A program made the position numbers and the translations under genes. Shown here in pieces: positions 6,104-14,642 of a stretch of 35,249 nucleotides of DNA. Position 1 is the stretch's first letter; each line of letters starts with the position of its first letter. Source of the stretch: JANLSO01 sp031362405 (GTDB taxonomy: Bacteria > Actinomycetota > Thermoleophilia > Miltoncostaeales > Miltoncostaeaceae); the NCBI GenBank assembly GCA_031362405.1, contig JANLSO010000009.1, positions 1 through 35,249 of the forward strand, given 5' to 3'. A model generated the notes under the pieces. The model made no database searches, was not told the DNA's origin, and saw only the letters and a list, made by a program, of their open reading frames with translations.

Positions 6104-9091
6104 GTGATCAGCGACCTCACACCCGACCAGCACGCCGCCGTTACCCATCCGGGTGGTCCCCTGGTTGTGCTCGCCGGCGCCGGGGCGGGCAAAACACGGG
6201 TGCTGTGCCGCCGTCTCGCCTGGTTGATCGAGGGTGGGGCGCGCCCTACCGAGGTGCTCGCGCTCACGTTCACCCGGCAGGCGGCCGAGGAGCTGCGCCA
6301 ACGGGCCGAAGACATGCTTGGCCGCAGCCACGAGAGCCTTCGCGTCATGACCTACCACGCGTGGGCAGAGGAGCTGGTGCGCGTGCACGGCGTCGACCAC
6401 GGCCTTGCCCCGCCCGCCCGGCCCGTCACCGACGACATCCGCAAGCTGGTGTTGCTCGAGCGTCTTGCCGAACTGGATCTGCGACTGCACAAGACCCGCG
6501 GTGATCTCGTGTCGTTGGTCGACGGCATCGTGCGCCGCATCGATCGTTGTCGGGATGAGCTGGTCTCCGCGGCAGATTTTTTGGGATGGGCCGAGGCGGC
6601 CGTCGCCAGTGCCCGCGATCCGCGCCAGGAGCGTGAGCGCCGCCGCGACCTGGAGTTCGCGCGCGCGTTCGCCGCCCATGATGAGTGGCTCGCGGAGGAA
6701 GGCATGGAAGACTTCGGCATGCCGATCGCCCGCGCCCTGGATCTGATGCGCCGCTACCCCGACCGTCTCGCCGCTGCGCGCGCCGGGGCACGACATGTGC
6801 TCGTCGACGAGTTCCAAGACACCAACCACGCGCAAGGTCAGCTGCTCGTGGCGGTGGCGATGGCCGGGGCACCGGAAGCCGAAACCGATACGACCGGTTC
6901 GAGCCTCGCCGTGGTGGGCGACGACGACCAGGGGATCTACCGCTTTCGTGGGGCGTCGGCGAAGAACGTGGCCGATTTCCGGCGTCGGTTTCCTCGGGCC
7001 GCCGAGGTGCGTTTGGAGCGCAACTACCGATCGACGCAGGCGATTCTCGATGTGTCACATGCCCTGGTCGCGCCGATCCCTGACCGGGTACCCAAGAAGC
7101 TGGAGGCCCTTGCCGAGGCCACCGGCCCCGCGCCGCGTTTCTGGCGGGCGCCCGACCCCGACGGACAAGCCCGTGCCGTTTCGGCGGAGATCCTGCGGTT
7201 GGCCGATGCGGGCATCGCATTCGAAGAGCAGGCCGTGTTGATGCGCGCGGTGCGCACCGAGTCGGGCCCGATCACGCACGCTTTGGAACAAGCCGGGATT
7301 CCTCATCAGGTGCGTGGTGGACTCGGCCTTCTGGAACGCCGCGAGGTGCGCGCCGCGATCGCCTGGCTGCGCGCGGCGGTTGACCCGGGTGATGCGCAGG
7401 CGCATCTGCGCGTCGCGTGCGATCCGACGCTTGGCATCCCCTGGAACGTCGCCGCCCATGCGATTGCGGCGGCCCGGGGCGGGCCGGTGTCGGGCCCCCT
7501 GCTGGTGGCAGCCGCAGAAGCCGGCGCGCCGCCGCTGATGGAGCGGGCCCTCGATGTCATGGGCCGTGCGGTGATCGAGCAGCCCCCGGCGGATGCCCTA
7601 CGCGTTGTGCTCGACACCTCGGGTCTGCGGGCCGGTGCGATCGCTGCGGGTGGCGCCGAGGGGGCCGCTCGGCTCGCAGCCCTCGGGGCCCTGGAGCGGC
7701 TCGTTCGCGACCTGTGCTCCGATCGACCCGAGATGGACGCCGCGAGCGTGACGACCCTTCTTACCGGGCTGGCCGAGGTCGGCTACCGCGGCGACTCGGG
7801 TGCATCGGCCGAGCGGCATGGCGTTCAGGTGATGACGATTCATCAGTCGAAGGGCCTGGAGTTCGACGCCGTCTACGTGATCGGTATGACGCACCGCTCA
7901 TGGCCGGGGCGCGACAGCCGCGACCCGGACATTCCCGACGAACTTCTTCCCGAGGCCCTGCCGCGGGGATCGGAGGCCCATATCGCCGAGGCTCGGCGAC
8001 TGGGGTACGTGGCGATGACCCGCGCCCGGCGTCACCTGGTCGTGTGCACGGTGGCGGCGAGTGCGGCCGGGATTCCTCAGCGGCCTTCACAGTTCTTTGA
8101 CGAGGCCATGGCCGCCGCCCCCGGGGTGTCGGTGGATGAGGTTGGTGAGGCTCCCGAGCGAGCAATGCTCGACCGTGTCGGCCAGGCCCGTGAGCAGCTC
8201 GAGCTGGTGAGCCTCGCGGCCGCTCGTGCCCGAGCGTTCGGCGCGGCCGACGCCGACGCGCTGGCGAGCCAGGCGCGGGAGGTCCTCGATGCCCTCGTGG
8301 CGGCGCGCGCCGAGGCGCTTCTTCCCCCCGTCGTCGCGGTGCCCGTGGTTGGGCCGATCGCGCGGCCGGCGCGTGCGGGGGTGACCGTGTCGATCAGCGA
8401 CATCGCCCAGTACCGTCGCTGCCCTCTGCAGTACCGCTACTCGCGGGTCGACCGCGTGCCTCCCAAACCCTCCCCGGCACGTGAGATCGGCATGGCGGCT
8501 CACAGCGCGTTCGAGGGCTACTACGCGCCGGATGCTCCGACCGAAGGGGTCGAGCGGCTCGTCGCCCGCTTCGAGATGCAGCTGCGCAGCCACCGCGTCG
8601 ACACCACGGCCCAGGGCAAGCACGCGCTGGAGGCGGCGCGCGAACGGTTCCCTGAGCTTGTCGAGCGCACCCGGCGGATGCGTGTGACGCCGATAGCCGT
8701 CGAGCGGGGCTTCACGATGACGATCGGTCCGCACAAGGCCCGCGGACGGATCGACCGCGTCGACCGCACCGAGGGCGGCTATGCGCTCGTCGATTACAAA
8801 ACCGGGCCGCCCCCGTCGATGGCCACGGCCGGTGAGGGCGACATCGTGATGCGCCTCTACCTGGCCGGGGCCCGTGAGGCCTGGAAGATGGAGCCCCGCG
8901 CGGCGACGCTGGAGTACGTCTTCGACGGGGAGTTCCGCCGCCAGAACCCTGACGGCATCGAGATTGCCGAGGCGGTCGAGAACGCACGCGATACGCTCGA
9001 CGACATCTCCGCCGAACGCTTCGAACCGCGCCCCTCGTGGGGCTGTCGCCAGTGCGACTTCAACCTCCTGTGCCCGACACAAGACCGATGA
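6104..9091 (+). CDS. UvrD/PcrA-type DNA helicase fused to a RecB-like Fe-S nuclease (AdnB-like)
   Basis: A 995-residue helicase-nuclease for processing double-strand DNA ends or repair. Superfamily 1 motifs appear in order: Q-motif LTPDQHAAV (5-13), Walker A LAGAGAGKT (23-31), Ia ALTFTRQAAEELRQRA, II VLVDEFQDT, III VVGDDDQGIYRFRG, IV LERNYRST, V VMTIHQSKGLEFDAVYV and VI YVAMTRARRHLVV. The last 240 residues are a PD-(D/E)XK nuclease: SISDIAQYRRCPLQYRYS, then YALVDYKTG with the catalytic Asp and Lys, and a C-terminal CRQCDFNLLC. The Cys spacing (one upstream, then C-x2-C-x5-C) is that of the iron-sulfur nucleases of AddB and AdnA/AdnB. A GTG start is used. The downstream nuclease gene overlaps by four bases. 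A partner AdnA is not in the window, so it may act alone. Confidence 0.95.
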   Translation: MISDLTPDQHAAVTHPGGPLVVLAGAGAGKTRVLCRRLAWLIEGGARPTEVLALTFTRQAAEELRQRAEDMLGRSHESLRVMTYHAWAEELVRVHGVDHGLAPPARPVTDDIRKLVLLERLAELDLRLHKTRGDLVSLVDGIVRRIDRCRDELVSAADFLGWAEAAVASARDPRQERERRRDLEFARAFAAHDEWLAEEGMEDFGMPIARALDLMRRYPDRLAAARAGARHVLVDEFQDTNHAQGQLLVAVAMAGAPEAETDTTGSSLAVVGDDDQGIYRFRGASAKNVADFRRRFPRAAEVRLERNYRSTQAILDVSHALVAPIPDRVPKKLEALAEATGPAPRFWRAPDPDGQARAVSAEILRLADAGIAFEEQAVLMRAVRTESGPITHALEQAGIPHQVRGGLGLLERREVRAAIAWLRAAVDPGDAQAHLRVACDPTLGIPWNVAAHAIAAARGGPVSGPLLVAAAEAGAPPLMERALDVMGRAVIEQPPADALRVVLDTSGLRAGAIAAGGAEGAARLAALGALERLVRDLCSDRPEMDAASVTTLLTGLAEVGYRGDSGASAERHGVQVMTIHQSKGLEFDAVYVIGMTHRSWPGRDSRDPDIPDELLPEALPRGSEAHIAEARRLGYVAMTRARRHLVVCTVAASAAGIPQRPSQFFDEAMAAAPGVSVDEVGEAPERAMLDRVGQAREQLELVSLAAARARAFGAADADALASQAREVLDALVAARAEALLPPVVAVPVVGPIARPARAGVTVSISDIAQYRRCPLQYRYSRVDRVPPKPSPAREIGMAAHSAFEGYYAPDAPTEGVERLVARFEMQLRSHRVDTTAQGKHALEAARERFPELVERTRRMRVTPIAVERGFTMTIGPHKARGRIDRVDRTEGGYALVDYKTGPPPSMATAGEGDIVMRLYLAGAREAWKMEPRAATLEYVFDGEFRRQNPDGIEIAEAVENARDTLDDISAERFEPRPSWGCRQCDFNLLCPTQDR

Positions 9092-9966
9092 CGGCACTTG
9101 CCGACATCACGCCCGGACCCTTCGAGGGTGTCTACGCCGTTCGCGAGGTGGAGCGACGCCTGTCGCGTAAGGGCGCGCCGTTCCTGGCCCTTTCACTGGC
9201 GGACGCCAGCGGCTCGGCGCGTGCAGTGGTCTTCGAGCAGGCCGATTTCTTCGCCGGCCGCGTTTCTGCCGGGGCCACCGTCCGCGTCGCGGGGCGCGCC
9301 GCCGAGCGGGCCGGGCGCTTGGAGCTGGTGGTCAGCCATGTGCGCGAGGCCGAGGGTGAGGTCGCCGTTGAGGAGCTCGTGCCGCGCAGCCACCGCGATC
9401 CGGAGGAGTTGCTCGGTTTCGTGATGCACCTCGCCGACGAGGTTCACGACGCGGGGCTACGTGCGACCCTCGGCGCGCTCACGGGAGACGCCGAGCTGGT
9501 TACCGCGTGGAAGGGCGCGCCGTGCTCACGCTCGGGCCACCACGCCTACATGGGCGGCATGATCGAGCACACCGTCGGCGTCGCGAGCCTCGCCCAGACC
9601 CTGTGCACCTGGCACCCGCGCCTTGATTCCGACCTACTGCTGGCCGCCGCCCTGGTTCACGACCTCGGCCACGCGCGGGCGTTCAAGCTGACCCCGGGCT
9701 TTGAGATGACCGACGAAGGCCGCCTACTCGGCCACGTGACGATCGGCCTCGGGATGATCGACGCGGTCTCCCGCTCGGTCGGCCTCGGTGACGAACGCCG
9801 GCTGGAGCTTCTTCACTGCGTGGCGTGGCACCACGGCCCACCGGCCGGCCAGGGCTGGGTCGGCGCCAGCCCCGAGGCGGTCGCGCTTCAGCGGGTGAAC
9901 TCGCTGGAGGTTGGGGTCAAAGCCCGCCTCGAAGGCCCCGGCCCGGGCGATTCGCCCTTGGCATAG
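9088..9966 (+). CDS. YhaM-like 3'-5' exonuclease: OB-fold plus HD domain
   Basis: A 292-residue protein. Residues about 10-95 form an OB-fold (EVERRLSRKGAPFLALSLAD, then ARAVVFEQADFFAGRVSAGA and VRVAGRAAERAGRLELVV) that would bind nucleic acid. Residues about 125-255 are an HD metal-dependent phosphohydrolase: HHAYMGGMIEHTVGVA supplies the first metal-binding His, AAALVHDLGHARAF is the HD motif and HHGPP completes the site. This is the arrangement of YhaM/CBF1, which trims RNA and DNA from the 3' end. The ATG overlaps the helicase stop by four bases, suggesting the two work on the same substrate, for instance processing of DNA ends or R-loops. Downstream the sequence becomes non-coding and decayed. 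Confidence 0.88.
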   Translation: MTALADITPGPFEGVYAVREVERRLSRKGAPFLALSLADASGSARAVVFEQADFFAGRVSAGATVRVAGRAAERAGRLELVVSHVREAEGEVAVEELVPRSHRDPEELLGFVMHLADEVHDAGLRATLGALTGDAELVTAWKGAPCSRSGHHAYMGGMIEHTVGVASLAQTLCTWHPRLDSDLLLAAALVHDLGHARAFKLTPGFEMTDEGRLLGHVTIGLGMIDAVSRSVGLGDERRLELLHCVAWHHGPPAGQGWVGASPEAVALQRVNSLEVGVKARLEGPGPGDSPLA

Positions 9967-10004
9967 GTGTGGGAAACGGAAAGGAGAACCGTGGTGAAAA
10001 GGGA
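9966..10004 (+). repeat. Dispersed purine-rich repeat, copy 1
   Basis: The 39 bases that begin GGTGTGGGAA and end GAAAAGGGA match copy 2 at 12252-12289 in about 31 of 39 positions when aligned by eye. This copy begins at the last base of the YhaM-like stop codon. Both copies flank the decayed SDR and antiporter segment. No coding potential or target duplication is visible. Confidence 0.45.
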
Positions 10005-10027
10005 AGTAGGGGTGGTTTTTAGGCACA

Positions 10028-10107
10028 GGCACCGGGCGAGCTTTGCTCGGCGTATCGGCCGACCTCGGCCCACCACCAACTACGATCGCATCGAAACGGT
10101 CACTCAC
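10028..10107 (-). pseudogene. Possible 5' remnant of an FAD-dependent oxidoreductase
   Basis: From a GTG at 10107 the minus strand reads MSDRFDAIVVGGGP, the start of a flavoprotein with a beta-strand and the dinucleotide-binding GxGxxG. The next residues are RSADT, so the motif is not completed. Shifting one frame gives RRAKLARCLCL, which resembles the following helix and strand in such enzymes (family pattern AxxLAxxGxxVxxxE). No further homology is visible towards 9967. I read this as the eroded 5' end of a gene, but 14 good residues could arise by chance in GC-rich DNA. Confidence 0.35.
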
Positions 10108-10169
10108 GAGTGGTAGGTGAGAAGAACGGCGAACCCCGGTGCCCGGGACGCAAAACAAACGCCGCGGAG

Positions 10170-10978
10170 ATATCCGACCTCGTTGGCGCGCACGTCCTTA
10201 TCATGGGGGCTCCCGCGGAATCGGGGCCGAGCTCGCTCGGCAACTCGCCGCCAAGCGCGCGACCTGACGCTGGTGGCGCGGCACTGATGCGCTCGAGACA
10301 GTCACCGGTGAGACTGGTGGCCGGGCCCTTGCCTACGACCTCACCGACCGCGCGGCGCGCGGCGACCTGGTCGCCCGGGCCTCGGCGGCCGGCGGCCCGG
10401 TTGACGCGCTGATCAACAACGCCGGGATTGATCTGGTCGGGGCCTTCGTCGAGATGACGGTGCAGGACATCGAGCGCCTGTTCACGTTGAACGCGATCGC
10501 CTCCGCCGAGCTGACGCGTCAGGTCGTGCCATCGATGATCGACCGCGGCAGAGGCCACATCCTCAATGTCTCCTCGCTCGCCGGGTGCGCGGCTCTGCCG
10601 GGAACCGCCGTATACAGCGCCACCAAGGCGGCTCTCATGCACTGTACCTCGGGCCTGCGCGCCGACCTCGAGGGCCTTTCCATCGGCACTACGGTCGTTG
10701 AAGTGAGCGTCGTTCCCGATACCGAGATGGGCGAGAGCGTCATGGGCTACGCGCCGTCCCGCGACTCCTGGCGGCGGCCGAAACGCCTCAGGCTCGTCAG
10801 TGACGTCAGCTCGCAGAAACTGTGTCGGGCGATTGTCGGCGCTATCCAACACGACCGCCGCCACGCGCGTCTACCGCACCGCACCGCACCGCACCGCACC
10901 GCCCTGAACGCAATCCTCGCCGAGCTGCCGCGCCGCAACACGGCGTTACTGACCGCCGGGGTACCGCCCCGGGTTTAG
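10170..10978 (+). pseudogene. Short-chain dehydrogenase/reductase (SDR) pseudogene
   Basis: Homology to classical SDRs runs through three frames. An ATA at 10170 followed by SDLVGAHVLIMGAP stands where the family has Met-Ser-Asp-Leu and TGASxGIG, so both start codon and cofactor glycine motif are damaged. The frame then shifts to GIGAELARQLAAKRA, then to DLTLVAR, then to TDALETVTGETGGRALAYDL, which stays open to 10978. That last part holds ALINNAGIDLVGAF, HILNVSSLAGCAALPG with the catalytic Ser, and YSATKAALMHC with Tyr and Lys. At least three frameshifts and a lost start argue that it is dead, though sequencing errors would look alike. The intact 3' half from 10454 might still be translated. 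A pentanucleotide repeat (10873-10902) lies in its 3' end. Confidence 0.75.
10873..10902 (+). repeat. Pentanucleotide microsatellite (ACCGC)6
   Basis: Six exact tandem copies of ACCGC lie in the 3' part of the SDR pseudogene and read as RTAPHRTAPHRTA. A unit of five is not a multiple of three, so a gain or loss of one copy changes the frame downstream. Such tracts are prone to slippage; the neighbouring frameshifts fit a history of mutation here. Confidence 0.85.
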
Positions 10979-11092
10979 GGTGCCCGCTGAGCGGGGTAGG
11001 GCGAGCGGTAGTGGCGCACGACCTTTCGGCACGCCGTTGCACCCATACCGTTGGCCTCAATCCACGCCTACGGAGCGCGTGAGAGTCGTGGC

Positions 11093-12184
11093 ATGAGAAG
11101 CCCGCCCTGGACGACCGTCGCCCCGACGTTGGCCGCCCTTGTCTTGGCGGCGACATGGACCAACCAACCTCCGGGGCTGGTCCTCGCGCCCGTGGCGATG
11201 GTACTCGTCGCCGCCGTGCTCTCGGCCGTGCACCACGCCGAGGTGGTGGCCCACCGGGTCGGTGAGCCGTTCGGTTCGCTGATCCTGGCCGTCGCGGTCA
11301 CCGTGATTGAGGTGGCGCTGATCGTGACGCTGATGCTCAGCGGCGGTGAGGGGACCTCCACCTTGGCCCGCGATACGGTCTTCGCGGCGGTGATGATCAG
11401 CCTCAACGGGATCGTCGGGCTGGTCCTGGTCGTCAGCTCGGTCAAGCGCGGCCTCGCCGTCTTCAACGCCGAAGGCACCGGATCGGCTCTTGCGACCGTC
11501 GTGACACTGGCCAGCCTCACCTTGGTGTTGCCGCGCTTCACCACGGCCAAGCCGGGGCCGGAGTTCTCAACTGGCCAGCTCGCGTTCGCGGCCGTGGCGT
11601 CCCTGGCGATCTATGCGATGTTCGTCTTCACTCAGACCGGTCGGCACCGCGACTTCTTCCTCCCTGTCGAAACCGACGATATGGGCATGCCCGAGAAGGG
11701 CCCCGACGGTCACGATGACCCGCCCTCGGACCGTACTGCCCTGACGAGCCTCGGCCTGCTGCTCGTTGCGCTGGTGTCGGTTGTGGGGCTCGCCAAGGTC
11801 GAGTCGCCGGCGATCGAGGACGCCGTCGCCTCGGTCGGATTCCCGTATGCGGTCGTCGGCGTGGTCATCGCCCTTCTCGTTTTGCTGCCGGAGTCGATCT
11901 CTGCGGTCCGGTCGGCCGCGCGCCATCAGGTGCAGGCCAGCCTGAATCTCGCCTACGGTTCGGCGATGGCCTCGATCGGCCTCACCATCCCCACGATCGC
12001 GGTCGCCTCGATCTGGCTCGATGGGCCGCTCTCTCTCGGCCTGGGCGAGACGGAGATCGTGTTGCTCTTCGTGTCGGTGATCGTCGGGGTGCTCACCGTC
12101 GTGCCCGGGCGCGCCAAGCCGCTCAACGGTGGCCTGCATCTGATGATCCTGGCTGCGTACGTCTTTTTGACCATCCAGCCGTGA
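11093..12184 (+). CDS. ChaA-like Ca2+(Na+)/H+ antiporter
   Basis: A 363-residue inner-membrane protein of the Ca2+:cation antiporter (CaCA) superfamily, the length of E. coli ChaA (366). About eleven hydrophobic segments are seen. The two inverted alpha-repeats are clear: GEPFGSLILAVAVTVIEVAL in the first half (the acidic residue of EVAL is an ion ligand) and LVLLPESISAVRSA followed by NLAYGSAMASIGLTIPTIAV in the second. Between them is an acidic loop (ETDDMGMPEKGPDGHDD), which may act as a regulatory or metal-sensing segment. The start at 11093 (MRSPPWTT) was preferred to one 42 bases upstream because it begins the membrane-directed part. It stands alone, upstream of a purine-rich repeat and convergent with the DUF4143 remnant. 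Confidence 0.93.
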   Translation: MRSPPWTTVAPTLAALVLAATWTNQPPGLVLAPVAMVLVAAVLSAVHHAEVVAHRVGEPFGSLILAVAVTVIEVALIVTLMLSGGEGTSTLARDTVFAAVMISLNGIVGLVLVVSSVKRGLAVFNAEGTGSALATVVTLASLTLVLPRFTTAKPGPEFSTGQLAFAAVASLAIYAMFVFTQTGRHRDFFLPVETDDMGMPEKGPDGHDDPPSDRTALTSLGLLLVALVSVVGLAKVESPAIEDAVASVGFPYAVVGVVIALLVLLPESISAVRSAARHQVQASLNLAYGSAMASIGLTIPTIAVASIWLDGPLSLGLGETEIVLLFVSVIVGVLTVVPGRAKPLNGGLHLMILAAYVFLTIQP

Positions 12185-12251
12185 GTTCCCGAAAGGAGCA
12201 GATTCGACGTAGGACAGCCGGCCTTCAGAACCGCGTTCTCGCCTGCGAGCC

Positions 12252-12289
12252 GGTGTGGGAAGAAGGAAGCAGTACCGTGGGAAAAGAGA
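12252..12289 (+). repeat. Dispersed purine-rich repeat, copy 2
   Basis: Partner of the element at 9966-10004; it starts GGTGTGGGAA and shares ACCGTGG and GAAAAG at matching places, with one gap. It lies in the otherwise featureless 165-base space between the antiporter and the DUF4143 remnant. Confidence 0.45.
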
Positions 12290-12349
12290 AAACCGCCCTG
12301 CTTGCCGTCACTTTTGCGACCGGCAGGTGAGCGAGGGCGTTGTGCACGA

Positions 12350-13234
12350 TCACACGAGCCGTCCGCCGTCCCAGAGCGCAGCGACTGGCACTGCCCAGAT
12401 CCGGTCACCAAGACGCACCGTGAGGGGCCCGGTATGCAGGAGAATCCCACACGTGAAACGCATCCCCAGGCGTTGCCGGAGGAATGCCAGACCGCGGGCG
12501 GACTTCACCTCGACGGCGACAACCCGACCGTCGGGCCGTTCGATGATGATGTCGACCTCGATTCCCGAGCGGTCGCGGAAGTGGGCGAACGCGATGGCTT
12601 CGTCGATCGTGGCGGCCGTCAGGGAAAGCACACCGGCGGCGAGCCCCGTGGCGGTGACATGGAGTTTGGGTCTGCGCGACGCCTTCGCGGAGACCCCGAC
12701 CGTCCAGCCGGGCAGCTCTGCGGTGAGGTAGAGACGCTCTAGAAGGCGTCGATACGAGGCGAGAGTCGGTTGCCCGAGCTCGAGCGCCTGCGCGAGTTCG
12801 GTGTTCAGAACCGTCGCCGACGATCGCTGCGCGACCAGCCGGTAGAGCCGCGACAGAGCGCCGGAATGGCGTATGTCGATCAGGTCGGGAAGGTCGCGGT
12901 CGGTGACGGTGGCCAAGTAGCTCGAGAACCAACGCGTTCTCTGTGTCGACGTCGCCCGGCGCAGCGCCGACGGATAGCCGCCCGCGGCGACCACGGTGAA
13001 GATGTCGCCGCGCTCCAGACGGGTGCGAAAGTTCTCCGGTTCTCGGGTCGCAAGCAGATCGGCCAACCAGTCTTTGGTCGAGCGAAAGATTTCCGCGGCC
13101 GCGAGCGGCATCAGCGAGAGGCGATGGGCGCGACCGGTGAGCGTCTCGGTGCCGGCGGGGAGCAGGAACGAACTCACCGACCCTGCAAGCAGGAACCTGC
13201 CGGGCCCGCCCTGTCGATCAACGACCCGCTTGAC
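12350..13234 (-). pseudogene. ATPase of the AAA_14/DUF4143 type, N-terminal P-loop half missing
   Basis: Intact members are about 400-450 residues: an N-terminal AAA domain with Walker A and B and a C-terminal DUF4143 part. Here only the second half is found. Reading from 13234 gives VKRVVDRQGGPGRFLLAGS, then a GTG at 13177 and SSFLLPAGTETLTGRAHRLS, LMPLAAAEIF, GGYPSALRRAT and, near the C-terminus, SGIEVDIIIERPDGRVVAVE, the PD-(D/E)XK-like end of the DUF4143 region. The part that should hold Walker A and B would lie beyond 13234, but that DNA runs straight into the ychF stop at 13295 without family resemblance. An ORF of 275 codons remains open from GTG 13177, so a truncated product may still be made, but it could not hydrolyse ATP. 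Probably the remnant of a horizontally moved gene. Confidence 0.75.
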
Positions 13235-13294
13235 CCGATGGCGCGATCGTCCCGATCCGGGCGCGCGCCTGGCGCGGTGGACCGCACGGCCAAC

Positions 13295-14371
13295 TCAGAC
13301 GTTGAAGCGGATTTGCATCACGTCGCCTTCTTGGACGATGTAGTCCTTGCCTTCCATCCGCAAGAGAGCCTTGTCGCGGGCCTTGGCGTACGAGCCGCAC
13401 TCCACCAGCGCCTCCCAATTCACAACCTCCGCGCGGATGAATCCGCGTTCCAGGTCGCTGTGGATCTTCCCCGCGGCCTTGTCGGCGGTGGTGCCGCGTT
13501 GGATCGGCCAGGCGCGGGCCTCTGGTGGGCCGGATCCGGTGAAGAACGTCACCAGGTCGAGCAGCCGGTAGGCGGCGGCCACGACGGCGTCGGCGCCGCG
13601 GGTGTCGCCCAGCTCCATCGCTTCGGCGAGCTCGGCGGCTTCTTCGGGGCTGAGCGAGGCCAGCTCCAGCTCGGTTCCCACGGCCAGGGCAAAGGCCAGG
13701 GCGCCGCGCTCGGTGGCGTAGGCGGTCAGATCGGCGGGCGGATCTCCCGGGTCATCGGTATTGGCCAGGTACAGCACGGGCTTTGAGGTCAGCAGGCCCA
13801 TCTCGACGCCCAGTGCACGGGCATCCTCATCGGCCGTGAGTCGAACAGGATTACCGTCGTCGAGATCGGCGGCGAGCTTTTCGAGCAGCGGCAGCTCGGC
13901 TTTCGCATGGACCTCGCCGGCGCGGGCGCCCTTGCGGGTCTTCTCCAAACGCCGTTCCACCTGATCGCGGTCGGCCAGCGCCAACTCGATGTCGATCGCC
14001 TCCGCATCGGCGAGCGGGTCGACCCTCTCCTCAGGATGCGGAACCTCGGCGTTGGCAAAAGCCCGCACCACGTGGATCAGCGCGTCCATCTGACGTAGCT
14101 GGCTGAGCGCCTGCCCGCCCAAACCCTCGCCCTGGCCCGCACCAGCGGCGAGACCGGGTATGTCGACGACCTGCACCTGGGCGCATACGCGACGCGGAAT
14201 GTCTTGCGCGTCGGCGATCGCGTCGATGCGCGGGTCGGGCACATCGGCCATCCCGCGCAGAGGCTCACGGGTCGAGAACGGGTAGGGGGCAACCTCGGCC
14301 TCGCCGCCGGTCACCAGGTTGAAGAGGGCGGTCTTCCCCGCGTTGGCACGCCCGACGAGGCCGAGATCCAC
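13295..14371 (-). CDS. ychF: Ribosome-associated ATPase/GTPase YchF (OLA1 family)
   Basis: A 358-residue P-loop protein of the OBG family, of standard length. G1 is GLVGRANAGKTALFN (most members GLPNVGKSTLFN; here the second residue is Arg and Lys is followed by Thr), G3 is VVDIPGLAAGAGQGEGLG, and G4 is degenerate YLANTDD instead of NKxD, which in this family goes with ATP rather than GTP preference. The C-terminal TGS domain reads FFTGSGPPEARAWPIQRGTT, then AAGKIHSDLERGFIRAEVV and MRFNV-like end QIRFNV. It binds ribosomes and takes part in stress response and translation control. The start is 6 bases after the small unknown gene's stop. Confidence 0.97.
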   Translation of the reverse strand: MDLGLVGRANAGKTALFNLVTGGEAEVAPYPFSTREPLRGMADVPDPRIDAIADAQDIPRRVCAQVQVVDIPGLAAGAGQGEGLGGQALSQLRQMDALIHVVRAFANAEVPHPEERVDPLADAEAIDIELALADRDQVERRLEKTRKGARAGEVHAKAELPLLEKLAADLDDGNPVRLTADEDARALGVEMGLLTSKPVLYLANTDDPGDPPADLTAYATERGALAFALAVGTELELASLSPEEAAELAEAMELGDTRGADAVVAAAYRLLDLVTFFTGSGPPEARAWPIQRGTTADKAAGKIHSDLERGFIRAEVVNWEALVECGSYAKARDKALLRMEGKDYIVQEGDVMQIRFNV

Positions 14372-14377
14372 GAGGCC

Positions 14378-14602
14378 TCAGTCTCCCGCGAAGCCGACCC
14401 GCGAGGGCGCGTCGCCCGGAGCGAGTCGCACGTACGCGAGCTCATCGACGTTGACCCAGTACTGGCCCTCTTCGGAGGTCAGCGAAAACCATCCCTTTGC
14501 CGACGTCAGGCCCGACGACACACCGTCGACCGCACCGTCGTCGAGGGTGACGCGCAGCACCATTCCCCCGTCGAATCCCAGCTCCATCCTGCGTCCGGCC
14601 AT
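14378..14602 (-). CDS. Conserved small protein of unknown function (74 aa)
   Basis: Starts at an ATG preceded by GAGAAGGGG and runs MAGRRMELGFDGGMVLRVTL, then SGLTSAKGWFSLTSEEGQYW and VNVDELAYVRL, ending VGFAGD. The pattern is alternating strands with Gly turns, like a small beta-barrel such as an Sm- or PilZ-like fold; no signal peptide, no cysteines. It lies between methylmalonyl-CoA epimerase and ychF, six bases before the latter. I do not recognise the family and give no function. Confidence 0.75.
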   Translation of the reverse strand: MAGRRMELGFDGGMVLRVTLDDGAVDGVSSGLTSAKGWFSLTSEEGQYWVNVDELAYVRLAPGDAPSRVGFAGD

Positions 14603-14642
14603 ACCCGCCCCTTCTCTGTGTGCCCGTGGAAACCGGTGGAGC

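Noticed and set aside
9966..10020. Purine-rich leader considered as a c-di-AMP riboswitch ahead of the SDR gene
   Set aside because: The conserved core bases of that class are not found and a similar run (12252) is far from any suitable gene.
10020..10060. Small hairpin CGAGC-TTT-GCTCG considered as a tRNA or riboswitch remnant
   Set aside because: The stem is only five bases; no cloverleaf or known riboswitch core could be built around it.
12770..13786. Plus-strand frame of 338 codons opposite ychF and the DUF4143 gene
   Set aside because: Antisense shadow; Gly/Gln/Arg-rich without domain or RBS.
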